Shown: positions 1 through 5,501 of the stretch, one piece after another
Layout of the letters: each line of letters begins with the position of its first letter
How positions within the stretch are numbered: position 1 is the stretch's first letter
NCBI GenBank assembly: GCA_024640185.1
Contig: JAHEFN010000176.1
Span: forward strand, 1-5,501
From: Gemmatimonadota bacterium
GTDB taxonomy: Bacteria; Gemmatimonadota; Gemmatimonadetes; Gemmatimonadales; GWC2-71-9
Length of the DNA: 5,501 nucleotides
Reading direction: 5' to 3'
Translations under genes and position numbers: made by a program
The notes under the pieces: model-generated
Seen by the model: only the letters and a program-made list of their open reading frames with translations
What the model was told of the DNA's origin: nothing
Databases searched by the model: none

Positions 1-1362
1 GTGGCCGTGGTCGAGGTGGCCACCGGGGGGCTCAGGCGGCTGACCACCGAGGGGGTCGAATTGTTCGAGGACTGGTCACCTGACGGGTCCGAGATCACGT
101 ACTCGTCGAGGCGCACCGGGCAAGCCGACATCTGGGTGATCGATCTCGCCACCGGCAGCCAGCGACAGCTGACGGTCGACGTCAGGGATGACACGCGGCC
201 GAGCTATTCCCCGGACGGGAAGTGGCTGGCCTACAACTCCGAACGGGGCGGCCAGGACGACATCTGGATCGTGCCGGCGGCCGGAGGGGCGGCGATCCGG
301 GTCACCAACGACCCCGCGGAAGAGGGACGACCATTCTGGAACCCTGACGGCCGGGGCCTCTACTTCTACACCTCCGACCAGGTGAATCACCTCTTTGCCG
401 TGTCGGCGACCGGTGGCACGCCTCGGCAGATTACCGCCGGAGAGGAGGACAACGCCTCGCCGGTAATCAGCCCCGACGGGAGCACGGTGGCGTTCGAGGG
501 TGAGCGGGGCGGCCTGACGGGGATCTATACCGTGCCGATCGGCGGTGGAGAGGAGCGAGCGGTGGCCGTGGGGGCGGACTACTTCGATCCCGCCTGGTCT
601 CCGGACGGCTCCCTGCTGGCCTTCATGTCGCCTCGCGAGGGGCGTCGCACCATCTGGACCGCATCGGCCACCGGCGGCGAGCCGCGGCGGGTCAGTCCCG
701 AAGGGATCGACGGCTTCGAGCCGTTCTGGCACCCCGACGGGGCACGGATCCTCTTCCACTCCAATGCTGCCGGCGGCAACCGCAAGGTCATGATCGTTCC
801 GGCCGATGGCGGGGAGGCGTCGCTCTTCATCGACATGGAACGGGTGGCCTTTGAGGTTTGGAGCCCTGACGGACAGCGGCTTCTCTTTGGGCACCGGAAC
901 GTTGCGCAGGGGCGGAACGAGGTGTACATGATGCCCGGCGGGGGCGGGCCGGCCACCTACCTCACCGCGGGACAGAACGCCAGGGGTGCCACTTGGTCGG
1001 CCGACGGGACCAGGATCGCCTACTCCGTCGTGAGTGCCGAGGAGGGAGAGGACGTCTACATCATGGCGGCCGACGGGTCGAACAAGACCCGCGTCACCAC
1101 CGACCCGGCAGCCGACTTTGCGCCGGAGTTCCTCGCTGGTGACGAGAAGATCTGGTTCGTGACATCGCGGATGGGGAATCTGACCTTCGGGGTGTTCGAT
1201 CTCACCACCGGCATGGAGGACTTCCCGTTCGACTTCGACCTGCTGCCGCAGACCGCCGACCTGTCGCGTGATCGGTCCACGCTCGTGATCGAGGCGAGGG
1301 CACAAGGCAACGGCATCGTCACCGTCGAGGTGAGCGGCTTGTTGGCGGGGTCGGAGGAGTAG
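1..1362 (+). CDS. TolB/PD40-type beta-propeller protein, C-terminal part (5' end outside window)
   Basis: The visible 453 residues are almost entirely beta-propeller repeats of the PD40/TolB type. Each unit carries a [W/Y/I]-S-P-D-G turn followed by a hydrophobic strand, then a strand such as IWVIDLATG, then a polar R-x-[L/I/V]-T segment. Clear PDG-like turns have their Asp at visible residues 28, 72, 116, 159, 202, 246, 290 and 335 (the last is ADG). Degenerate units follow near 380 and 424. The gene ends at TAG 1360-1362. The GTG at position 1 is probably not the true start, because the first residues already form the middle of a repeat and there is no room to see a ribosome binding site. 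In related organisms such propellers occur as the C-terminal half of membrane Ser/Thr kinases, in winged-helix regulators, or in TolB- and peptidase-like exported proteins. The missing N-terminus would decide which. The propeller call is firm; partner domain, ligand and location are unknown. Confidence 0.85.
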   Translation: MAVVEVATGGLRRLTTEGVELFEDWSPDGSEITYSSRRTGQADIWVIDLATGSQRQLTVDVRDDTRPSYSPDGKWLAYNSERGGQDDIWIVPAAGGAAIRVTNDPAEEGRPFWNPDGRGLYFYTSDQVNHLFAVSATGGTPRQITAGEEDNASPVISPDGSTVAFEGERGGLTGIYTVPIGGGEERAVAVGADYFDPAWSPDGSLLAFMSPREGRRTIWTASATGGEPRRVSPEGIDGFEPFWHPDGARILFHSNAAGGNRKVMIVPADGGEASLFIDMERVAFEVWSPDGQRLLFGHRNVAQGRNEVYMMPGGGGPATYLTAGQNARGATWSADGTRIAYSVVSAEEGEDVYIMAADGSNKTRVTTDPAADFAPEFLAGDEKIWFVTSRMGNLTFGVFDLTTGMEDFPFDFDLLPQTADLSRDRSTLVIEARAQGNGIVTVEVSGLLAGSEE

Positions 1363-1374
1363 GTCGAGTCGGTG

Positions 1375-1430
1375 TGGGTGATGCACAGAAGAGGGGCGCC
1401 TCTCGGCGCCCCTCTTCTGTGCATCACCCA
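1375..1430. terminator. Perfect 26-bp hairpin, likely bidirectional terminator between convergent genes
   Basis: Bases 1375-1400 and 1405-1430 are exact reverse complements, 26 of 26, separated by the 4-base loop TCTC. The inner stem is very GC-rich (GGGGCGCC/GGCGCCCC) and the outer part is mixed. The hairpin starts 12 bases after the stop of the left plus-strand gene and ends 3 bases before the stop of the minus-strand gene, so it can fold in transcripts from either side. There is no T-run after either arm. It is therefore not a classical intrinsic terminator; a strong stem that blocks read-through or protects 3' ends from exonucleases is the most likely role. Confidence 0.75.
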
Positions 1431-1433
1431 GCG

Positions 1434-2213
1434 TCAGTTCTGCGGCGGGAAGCTGCCATCCTCATCGTAAAACACCAACCGGCTCGAGATGTGGGCCACG
1501 CCCTTGAGCCATCCCGTGTAGGCCTTCTGGAGTCGTTCGCCAATCTCCGGCTTCTTGGCCACCAGCGCGTCGAAGCTGCTGGCTCCGAAGAAACTCCCCA
1601 TGTTGTCAAAGAAGGTCACGAACTGGACCCGCGTCGCGCCGTGCCGGACGCGATAGGTGTTCATCACGTAGGGTGAACCGATGGCCTCGAGAATCGAGAC
1701 ATACTCTTCCACACCAGCATCGAATGCCTCGCCCTGTCCCGTGGCCACCACCACATCGATCACCTCTGCCCCGCCCGGGGAACCTGCGATCGGCTTGGCC
1801 GGGGAGTAGGATTGGTCGGGTTGCATCTCGACGATCTCGGTCGAGAGCTGGCGCGAAGGGGCCGCCTCGAACATCGCGCCGATGGCTGCCGCCTCGACCG
1901 AGTCCTTCTCGGCGAGCTTCTCGAAGATGCTGTTGTTGTGGAAGAGTTCATCCTGTGGCACCGGCCAGATGATCATGCTGCGGTTGCCCTCGTGGTACAT
2001 CCACCAGCCGTTCTCGGCAGCGGAAAGCCCGTGCGCCTTGGCGGCGGTGGCCATGCGAGTCACGGCGGCGCGCCACTCCATCATGGTGGCGGGCTGCAGT
2101 TCGAAGGTCATCACCTGAGCCACGGGCTTGGGTGCCTCTTCCTCCTGGGCCGGTGCGGTGGAGGTGAGGATGGCAATGCCGGCAAGGGCACCGAGCAGGG
2201 CGCGGTAGTGCAT
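1434..2213 (-). CDS. Exported protein of unknown function with two copies of an alpha/beta domain
   Basis: The product has 259 residues from ATG 2213. The N-terminus looks like a Sec signal peptide: M-H-Y-R, a hydrophobic core at about residues 5-19, and a probable signal peptidase I site after A20-P21-A22 before Q23. There is no lipobox Cys, so a soluble periplasmic or secreted protein is expected. The mature part appears to be an internal duplication, residues about 33-138 and 150-257. Both halves run strand (VMTFEL / VIDVVV), helix, strand (WWMYHEG / NTYRVRHG), strand (SMIIWPV / VQFVTFF), a conserved helix (SIFEKLAEK at 95-103, SSFDALVAK at 212-220), a second helix, and a last strand ending in SYSP or SFPP. 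This pattern fits a ferredoxin-like dimeric alpha/beta barrel fold (NIPSNAP/ABM-like), but I do not recognise the family and no catalytic residues stand out. ATG 2213 is preferred over an in-frame TTG at 2225 because a GGAG motif sits 6 bases before the ATG. It is convergent with the left gene and divergent from the kinase operon. Confidence 0.85.
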   Translation of the reverse strand: MHYRALLGALAGIAILTSTAPAQEEEAPKPVAQVMTFELQPATMMEWRAAVTRMATAAKAHGLSAAENGWWMYHEGNRSMIIWPVPQDELFHNNSIFEKLAEKDSVEAAAIGAMFEAAPSRQLSTEIVEMQPDQSYSPAKPIAGSPGGAEVIDVVVATGQGEAFDAGVEEYVSILEAIGSPYVMNTYRVRHGATRVQFVTFFDNMGSFFGASSFDALVAKKPEIGERLQKAYTGWLKGVAHISSRLVFYDEDGSFPPQN

Positions 2214-2219
2214 CGATTG

Positions 2220-2223
2220 CTCC
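2220..2223 (-). promoter_or_regulatory. Ribosome binding site GGAG that fixes the start of the minus-strand gene
   Basis: On the minus strand the sequence reads TTGGAGCAATCGATG. The GGAG core lies 6 bases before ATG 2213. The alternative in-frame TTG start at 2225 would put this motif inside the coding region, so the site favours the ATG. Confidence 0.65.
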
Positions 2224-2241
2224 AAGTTGTGAGGATCTCTT

Positions 2242-2247
2242 GATATA
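2242..2247 (-). promoter_or_regulatory. Weak -10-like element for the minus-strand gene
   Basis: The minus strand reads TATATC, the most AT-rich hexamer in an otherwise GC-rich spacer, about 29 bases upstream of ATG 2213. That would give a leader of roughly 20 bases carrying the GGAG site. No convincing -35 element is seen at the expected spacing, so this is a position-based suggestion. Confidence 0.3.
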
Positions 2248-2265
2248 CGACCGAATGGCGGAGCC

Positions 2266-2289
2266 CGCCAGCACGGCCGCTGGCTGGCG
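2266..2289. repeat. Short inverted repeat in the divergent intergenic region (possible operator)
   Basis: CGCCAGC (2266-2272) has an exact inverted partner GCTGGCG at 2283-2289. An overlapping second partner, GCTGGC, lies at 2279-2284. The repeat sits between the two divergent genes, where a shared regulator could bind, but GC-rich DNA often produces such short repeats by chance. Confidence 0.3.
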
Positions 2290-2343
2290 CCGACGCAGGC
2301 AATGGCTAGCTTTGGGGGTTCCCTTCACGCTCCGCATTCTCTC

Positions 2344-2365
2344 GGGCGCCGCCTTCGGCATGCCC
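2344..2365 (+). other. Possible small hairpin in the kinase gene leader
   Basis: GGGC+GCCG (2344-2351) can pair with CGGC (2356-2359) and GCCC (2362-2365) around the loop CCTT, with a two-base AT bulge. It ends 9 bases before the ribosome binding site of the kinase gene. Eight GC-rich base pairs could form in the leader RNA if transcription starts upstream, but no function is shown. Confidence 0.25.
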
Positions 2366-2374
2366 CAACCCTCC

Positions 2375-2383
2375 GAGGAGGGG
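2375..2383 (+). promoter_or_regulatory. Strong ribosome binding site GAGGAGGGG for the TTG-started kinase gene
   Basis: A purine-rich site ends 7 bases before the TTG at 2391, which is ideal spacing. It supports the non-ATG start. Directly before it lies CCCTCC (2369-2374), complementary to the GGAGGG core, so the site could be partly masked in the RNA. Confidence 0.75.
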
Positions 2384-2390
2384 AATCGGC

Positions 2391-5099
2391 TTGACTGACC
2401 CCGTCGCCCGCCTCACCACCGCCCTGGCCGACCGCTACACCATCGAGCGCGAGCTCGGTGCCGGCGGCATGGCCACGGTGTATCTGGCGCAGGACCTCAA
2501 GCACCATCGCAAGGTGGCGATCAAGGTGCTCCGGCCTGAACTCGCCGCGGTGATCGGGGCTGAGCGGTTCCTGGCCGAAATTCGCACCACCGCCAACCTG
2601 CAGCACCCGCACATTCTGGCGCTGTTCGACTCGGGGGCCGTCGACGGCACCGTCTTCTACGTCATGCCGTTCGTGGAGGGGGAGTCGCTCCGCGACCGCC
2701 TGGAGCGGGATCGGCAGCTGGGAATCGCCGATGCCGTGCGCATCGCCACCGAGGTGGCAGGGGCGCTCGACTATGCCCATAGGCACGGCGTCATCCACCG
2801 CGACATCAAGCCCGAGAACATCCTGCTGCACGATGGGCAGGCCCTGGTGGCTGACTTCGGGATCGCGCTGGCCGCGAGTCGTTCCGAAGGCAGCACCCGG
2901 ATGACCGAGACGGGGATGTCGCTGGGGACGCCGCACTACATGTCGCCCGAACAGGCGATGGGCGAGCGTGACCTCGATGCCCGCAGCGACATCTATGCCT
3001 TGGGGTGCGTGCTCTACGAGATGCTCACCGGGGAGCCGCCGTTCAACGGCCCATCGGTGCAGGCGATCGTCGCCAAGGTGATGACCGAGCGGCCCACCGC
3101 CCCCTCGGCAACACGCGACACGGTGCCGGAGGGGGTCGAGGATGCCGTCCTCCAGGCGCTGGCCAAGCTGCCGGTCGACCGATTCGCCTCGGCGGCCGAG
3201 TTCGCGCTGGCGCTGAGGGGTGGTGGTGGCACCACCGGATTCCGTCGAAGCGCGGCGCGCACGGCGACCCGGCCCGGCTCCGACCGCCGTCTCGTGGCGG
3301 CGCTCGGGGGGTTGACGCTCCTCGCCATCGCCGCGGCGATATGGGGATGGAGCCGTCCAACGGAGATCGGAGCGGCGCCGTTGGCGTTCCAGGTGCACCT
3401 GACCCCGAGTGAGTCCGATTTCGGCTTCGTGGCGACCGATGTTGCGCTCACCCCCGACGGCAGCGCGATCATCTACAGCGACAGCGTGGGCGGCACCAGG
3501 CAGCTCTGGATCAAGCGCCGGGGGGTCGGCGAGCCGACCCCCATTCCGGGTACCGTCGAGGGACGGGGGCCGTTCGTCTCCCCCGACGGCCGGACGATTG
3601 CGTTCTCGTCCGGCAACCGGCTGCTCCGCATTCCTCTGGACGGGGGGTCCCCGAGGCTGATCTCCGACTCCGCATCGACCGACATCCAGTGGCCCGGGGC
3701 CTGGCTGGACGATGGCACGATCGTCTTCCTCGGGGCCGCGGGCGACCTGATCTTTACCGTCAATGCCGAGGGTGGCCCGGTCACCCGGATCCTCGACGGA
3801 GATGACTTCCAGAACAACATCCCCGTCCGGTTCTCCGCGGTCCCCGGCCGGCGCGAGGTGCTGGTGACCTCGTGCAGTTACCTCGCCTGCGCCAACCCGC
3901 GGGTCTACCGGCTCCGACTCGACCCCGTGCAACTGGATCCGATCCTCCCCGGCTCCTCGGGCGCCTGGGCGCTGGATGGCCATCGGGTGTTGAACCTGTT
4001 GCCGGATGGCTCGACCTTCATCGCTCCCTACGATCCCGCCACCGGCGAGGTCGGGGTCGACGTCCCCGCCTTCGGCGGGGTGAGCATCGGTCCCTGGGGC
4101 CCCGACCTGGTGGTGAACCGCGAGGGAACGGTGCTCCACCTCATCGGCGGCGGCAACGCAACGAGTGACCTTGGCGAGTTCGTGGTGATCGGGCGCGAGG
4201 GGGAGGTCCGGCGGGTGGACTCGGCGTGGTCCGCCTCCTTCCTCAACAACACCACCGCCGAGCTCTCGCCGGACGGGCGGCGGGTCGTGTTCAGCCTTGT
4301 CGATCCGGCGAGCGCTGCCGGCGACGGCGTCATCTACACCAAGCCGTTTCCGGTCGGACCGGCCACCCCGTTCTCGTTCGATGGCACCGTGAATGTCCGC
4401 CCGGTCTGGTCACCCGATGGGCGAAAGGTCGCCTGGCTCTCCAACCGCGACGGGAAGCTCGAGGCGTGGCAGCGGAACGCCGATGGGTCGGGCGAACCGG
4501 AGCGCATCGCGGCCGACGCCCGGAATCTCTTCGAGATCAGGTACAGCCCCGACGGCCAGTGGCTGCTCTATCGCACCGACGACGTCGCGGCGGGGCGCGG
4601 TGACATCTTCGCCAGGCGGGTCACCGGCGACACGACCCCCGTCGTGGTGGCGGCAACCGATGCCGAGGAAACCAGTCCGGCCATCTCACCGGATGGGCGG
4701 TGGGTCGCGTTCACCGCACGGATCGGAACGATCAAGGAGATCGTGGTCCGACCATTCCCGGAGGTCTCGGGGGGACGGGTCCAGGTCTCGGTCGGCGGGG
4801 GAACCGAGCCCGTCTGGGCCGGTGACAGCCGGCATCTCTACTTCCGCCAGGCCACAGCGGGGCGATTCTGGCTGGCCGAGCTCCAGTTTGAAGGCGGCCT
4901 GCGCGTCCTGGAGCGGACCCTCGTCTCCGAGACCGTGCCGGGCTCTTTGCTCGACAATGACGACTCGCGACAATACTCGTTGATGCCGGACGGCTCCGGC
5001 CTGTTGGTGATCCGGCGGCTGCGGGCCGGCCAGGTCGAGTCCCTCAACCACCTGATGCTCCGGGAGCATGCCCTCCCCACCGTCGGGGGGTCGCAGTGA
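2391..5099 (+). CDS. Membrane Ser/Thr protein kinase (PknB-type) with extracytoplasmic TolB/PD40 propeller
   Basis: The 902-residue product should phosphorylate Ser/Thr on cytoplasmic proteins using ATP, in response to a signal sensed outside the membrane. The kinase domain spans about residues 17-276 and is complete. It has glycine loop GAGGMATV (23-30), VAIK with Lys45, a likely helix-C Glu63, catalytic HRDIKPEN (136-143, Asp138), metal-binding DFG (155-157), an activation loop rich in Thr/Ser (T169, T172, T174, S177, T180) and SPE at 185-187. The HRD arginine suggests control by activation-loop phosphorylation. A basic linker precedes a single membrane helix at about 301-320. The remaining roughly 580 residues carry PDG-type propeller turns (Asp at 356, 399, 628, 676, 721, 768, 867) with degenerate ones between, in place of the PASTA repeats of classical PknB. 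Two Cys (495, 500) lie in the extracytoplasmic part. The TTG start at 2391 is chosen for its strong upstream ribosome site. The stop overlaps the next kinase gene. Ligand and substrates cannot be told from sequence. Confidence 0.95.
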   Translation: MTDPVARLTTALADRYTIERELGAGGMATVYLAQDLKHHRKVAIKVLRPELAAVIGAERFLAEIRTTANLQHPHILALFDSGAVDGTVFYVMPFVEGESLRDRLERDRQLGIADAVRIATEVAGALDYAHRHGVIHRDIKPENILLHDGQALVADFGIALAASRSEGSTRMTETGMSLGTPHYMSPEQAMGERDLDARSDIYALGCVLYEMLTGEPPFNGPSVQAIVAKVMTERPTAPSATRDTVPEGVEDAVLQALAKLPVDRFASAAEFALALRGGGGTTGFRRSAARTATRPGSDRRLVAALGGLTLLAIAAAIWGWSRPTEIGAAPLAFQVHLTPSESDFGFVATDVALTPDGSAIIYSDSVGGTRQLWIKRRGVGEPTPIPGTVEGRGPFVSPDGRTIAFSSGNRLLRIPLDGGSPRLISDSASTDIQWPGAWLDDGTIVFLGAAGDLIFTVNAEGGPVTRILDGDDFQNNIPVRFSAVPGRREVLVTSCSYLACANPRVYRLRLDPVQLDPILPGSSGAWALDGHRVLNLLPDGSTFIAPYDPATGEVGVDVPAFGGVSIGPWGPDLVVNREGTVLHLIGGGNATSDLGEFVVIGREGEVRRVDSAWSASFLNNTTAELSPDGRRVVFSLVDPASAAGDGVIYTKPFPVGPATPFSFDGTVNVRPVWSPDGRKVAWLSNRDGKLEAWQRNADGSGEPERIAADARNLFEIRYSPDGQWLLYRTDDVAAGRGDIFARRVTGDTTPVVVAATDAEETSPAISPDGRWVAFTARIGTIKEIVVRPFPEVSGGRVQVSVGGGTEPVWAGDSRHLYFRQATAGRFWLAELQFEGGLRVLERTLVSETVPGSLLDNDDSRQYSLMPDGSGLLVIRRLRAGQVESLNHLMLREHALPTVGGSQ
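5085..5090 (+). promoter_or_regulatory. Ribosome binding site inside the end of the upstream kinase gene
   Basis: A GGGGGG run lies within the last codons of the upstream kinase gene, 5 bases before GTG 5096. Its position fits re-initiation by ribosomes finishing the first kinase. It is G-only rather than a canonical GGAGG, so its strength is uncertain. Confidence 0.5.
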
Positions 5100-5501
5100 G
5101 CGAGGCGCTCGGGCGGCCGACCGCAGCACAGGCAGGGGCGACCCTTGGCCGCTACCGCCTTGTCGATCGCTTGGGTGCCGGGGGGATGGGTGAAGTCTGG
5201 CGCGCGCACGACAGCAATCTCGATCGTGAGGTGGCGATCAAGTTGCTGGCACCCACCGCCGTTGGTGACGATGACACGCAGGCGAGGTTCCGACGCGAGG
5301 CGCTGACCCTGTCGCGGCTCTCCCATGCCGGGATCGCCACCATCTTTGATTTCGATGCCCACGACGGCACCCCGTTCCTGGTGATGGAACTCGTGGCCGG
5401 AGGCACCCTCGAGGCACGCATCGCCGCTGGTCCGATGGCCTTCGACGACGTCCGCACCATCGGCGCAGCGATCGCCGACGCCCTGCACGACGCCCACCGC
5501 A
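5096..5501 (+). CDS. Second Ser/Thr protein kinase, N-terminal part (3' end outside window)
   Basis: Reading from GTG 5096 gives an open frame of 135 residues to the window edge, starting MSEALGRPTA. It holds the N-lobe of a PknB-type kinase: LGRYRLVDRLG, glycine loop GAGGMGEVW (27-35), VAIK with Lys49, likely helix-C Glu68 in FRREALTLSRLSH, a hinge at MELVAGGTL (97-105), and the start of the C-lobe ending in HDAHR. In the family this is followed a few residues later by the HRD catalytic loop, which lies outside the window. Everything needed for ATP binding in the visible part is intact. The GTG overlaps the TGA of the preceding kinase gene (GTGA), so both are probably in one operon and translationally coupled. 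The sequence differs clearly from the first kinase (GMGEVW against GMATVY), so it is not a recent duplicate. Whether it also has a membrane helix and a sensor domain cannot be seen. Confidence 0.9.
   Translation, partial: MSEALGRPTAAQAGATLGRYRLVDRLGAGGMGEVWRAHDSNLDREVAIKLLAPTAVGDDDTQARFRREALTLSRLSHAGIATIFDFDAHDGTPFLVMELVAGGTLEARIAAGPMAFDDVRTIGAAIADALHDAHR

Noticed and set aside
1..3. GTG at position 1 as the real start of the propeller gene
   Set aside because: The first residues form the middle of a propeller repeat without a signal peptide or lead-in domain, so the reading frame most likely continues to the left.
76..1386. Open frame of 436 codons on the minus strand
   Set aside because: It is antisense to the propeller gene, runs through the terminator hairpin, and has low-complexity, Arg/His/Pro/Gly-rich composition.
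2223..2225. TTG as start of the minus-strand gene
   Set aside because: The ATG 12 bases downstream has a GGAG motif at proper spacing that would otherwise be coding, and it gives a cleaner signal peptide.
1812..2243. Plus-strand open frame of 143 codons
   Set aside because: It is antisense to the exported protein, whose signal peptide, ribosome site and internal duplication clearly mark the true coding strand.
2284..2312. Plus-strand promoter CTGGCG - 17 bases - TAGCTT for the kinase operon
   Set aside because: Each hexamer matches the sigma-70 consensus at only about three of six positions, which is no better than chance in this region.
2325..4139. Long open frame of 604 codons on the minus strand
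   Set aside because: It lies antisense to the complete kinase gene. Its product is rich in Arg, Gly, Pro and His with no domain pattern, as expected from the complement of GC-rich codons.
4838..5497. Minus-strand open frame of 219 codons over the kinase junction
   Set aside because: The plus strand here encodes the end of one kinase and the intact N-lobe motifs of the next, so the minus frame is a shadow.

Overview
The window is GC-rich and densely coded, and it looks like chromosomal DNA of a Gemmatimonadota (Gemmatimonadetes) bacterium or a close relative. The main reason is the style of the two kinase genes: a PknB-type Ser/Thr kinase, one transmembrane helix and a long C-terminal TolB/PD40-type beta-propeller. 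That architecture is strongly expanded in Gemmatimonadota and Acidobacteriota. The taxon is inferred from recalled family resemblance, not from a search.

Layout: (1) 1-1362, plus strand, is the C-terminal part of a PD40/TolB-like propeller protein whose start lies left of the window. (2) 1375-1430 is a perfect 26-bp inverted repeat with a 4-nt loop. It lies between convergent genes and is a likely bidirectional terminator. (3) 1434-2213, minus strand, encodes a small exported protein with two copies of a roughly 105-residue domain of unknown function. (4) 2214-2390 is a divergent intergenic region holding both ribosome binding sites, a weak promoter candidate for the minus-strand gene, short inverted repeats and a possible leader hairpin. 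(5) 2391-5099, plus strand, is a complete 902-residue membrane Ser/Thr kinase with an extracytoplasmic propeller. (6) 5096 to the right edge, plus strand, is the first 135 residues of a second Ser/Thr kinase, which overlaps the previous gene by four bases (GTGA).

Working model: the two kinases form one operon and are probably translationally coupled. The first looks like a membrane receptor kinase that could sense a periplasmic or cell-surface ligand through its propeller. The exported duplicated-domain protein is transcribed divergently from the same intergenic region, so shared regulation is possible but not shown. The left-hand propeller fragment may be the tail of another kinase-propeller paralogue. 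I see no mobile element, CRISPR array, tRNA or rRNA, and no clear evidence of a wholly new system. The least ordinary items are the duplicated exported protein, the coupled kinase pair and the very regular propeller repeats.
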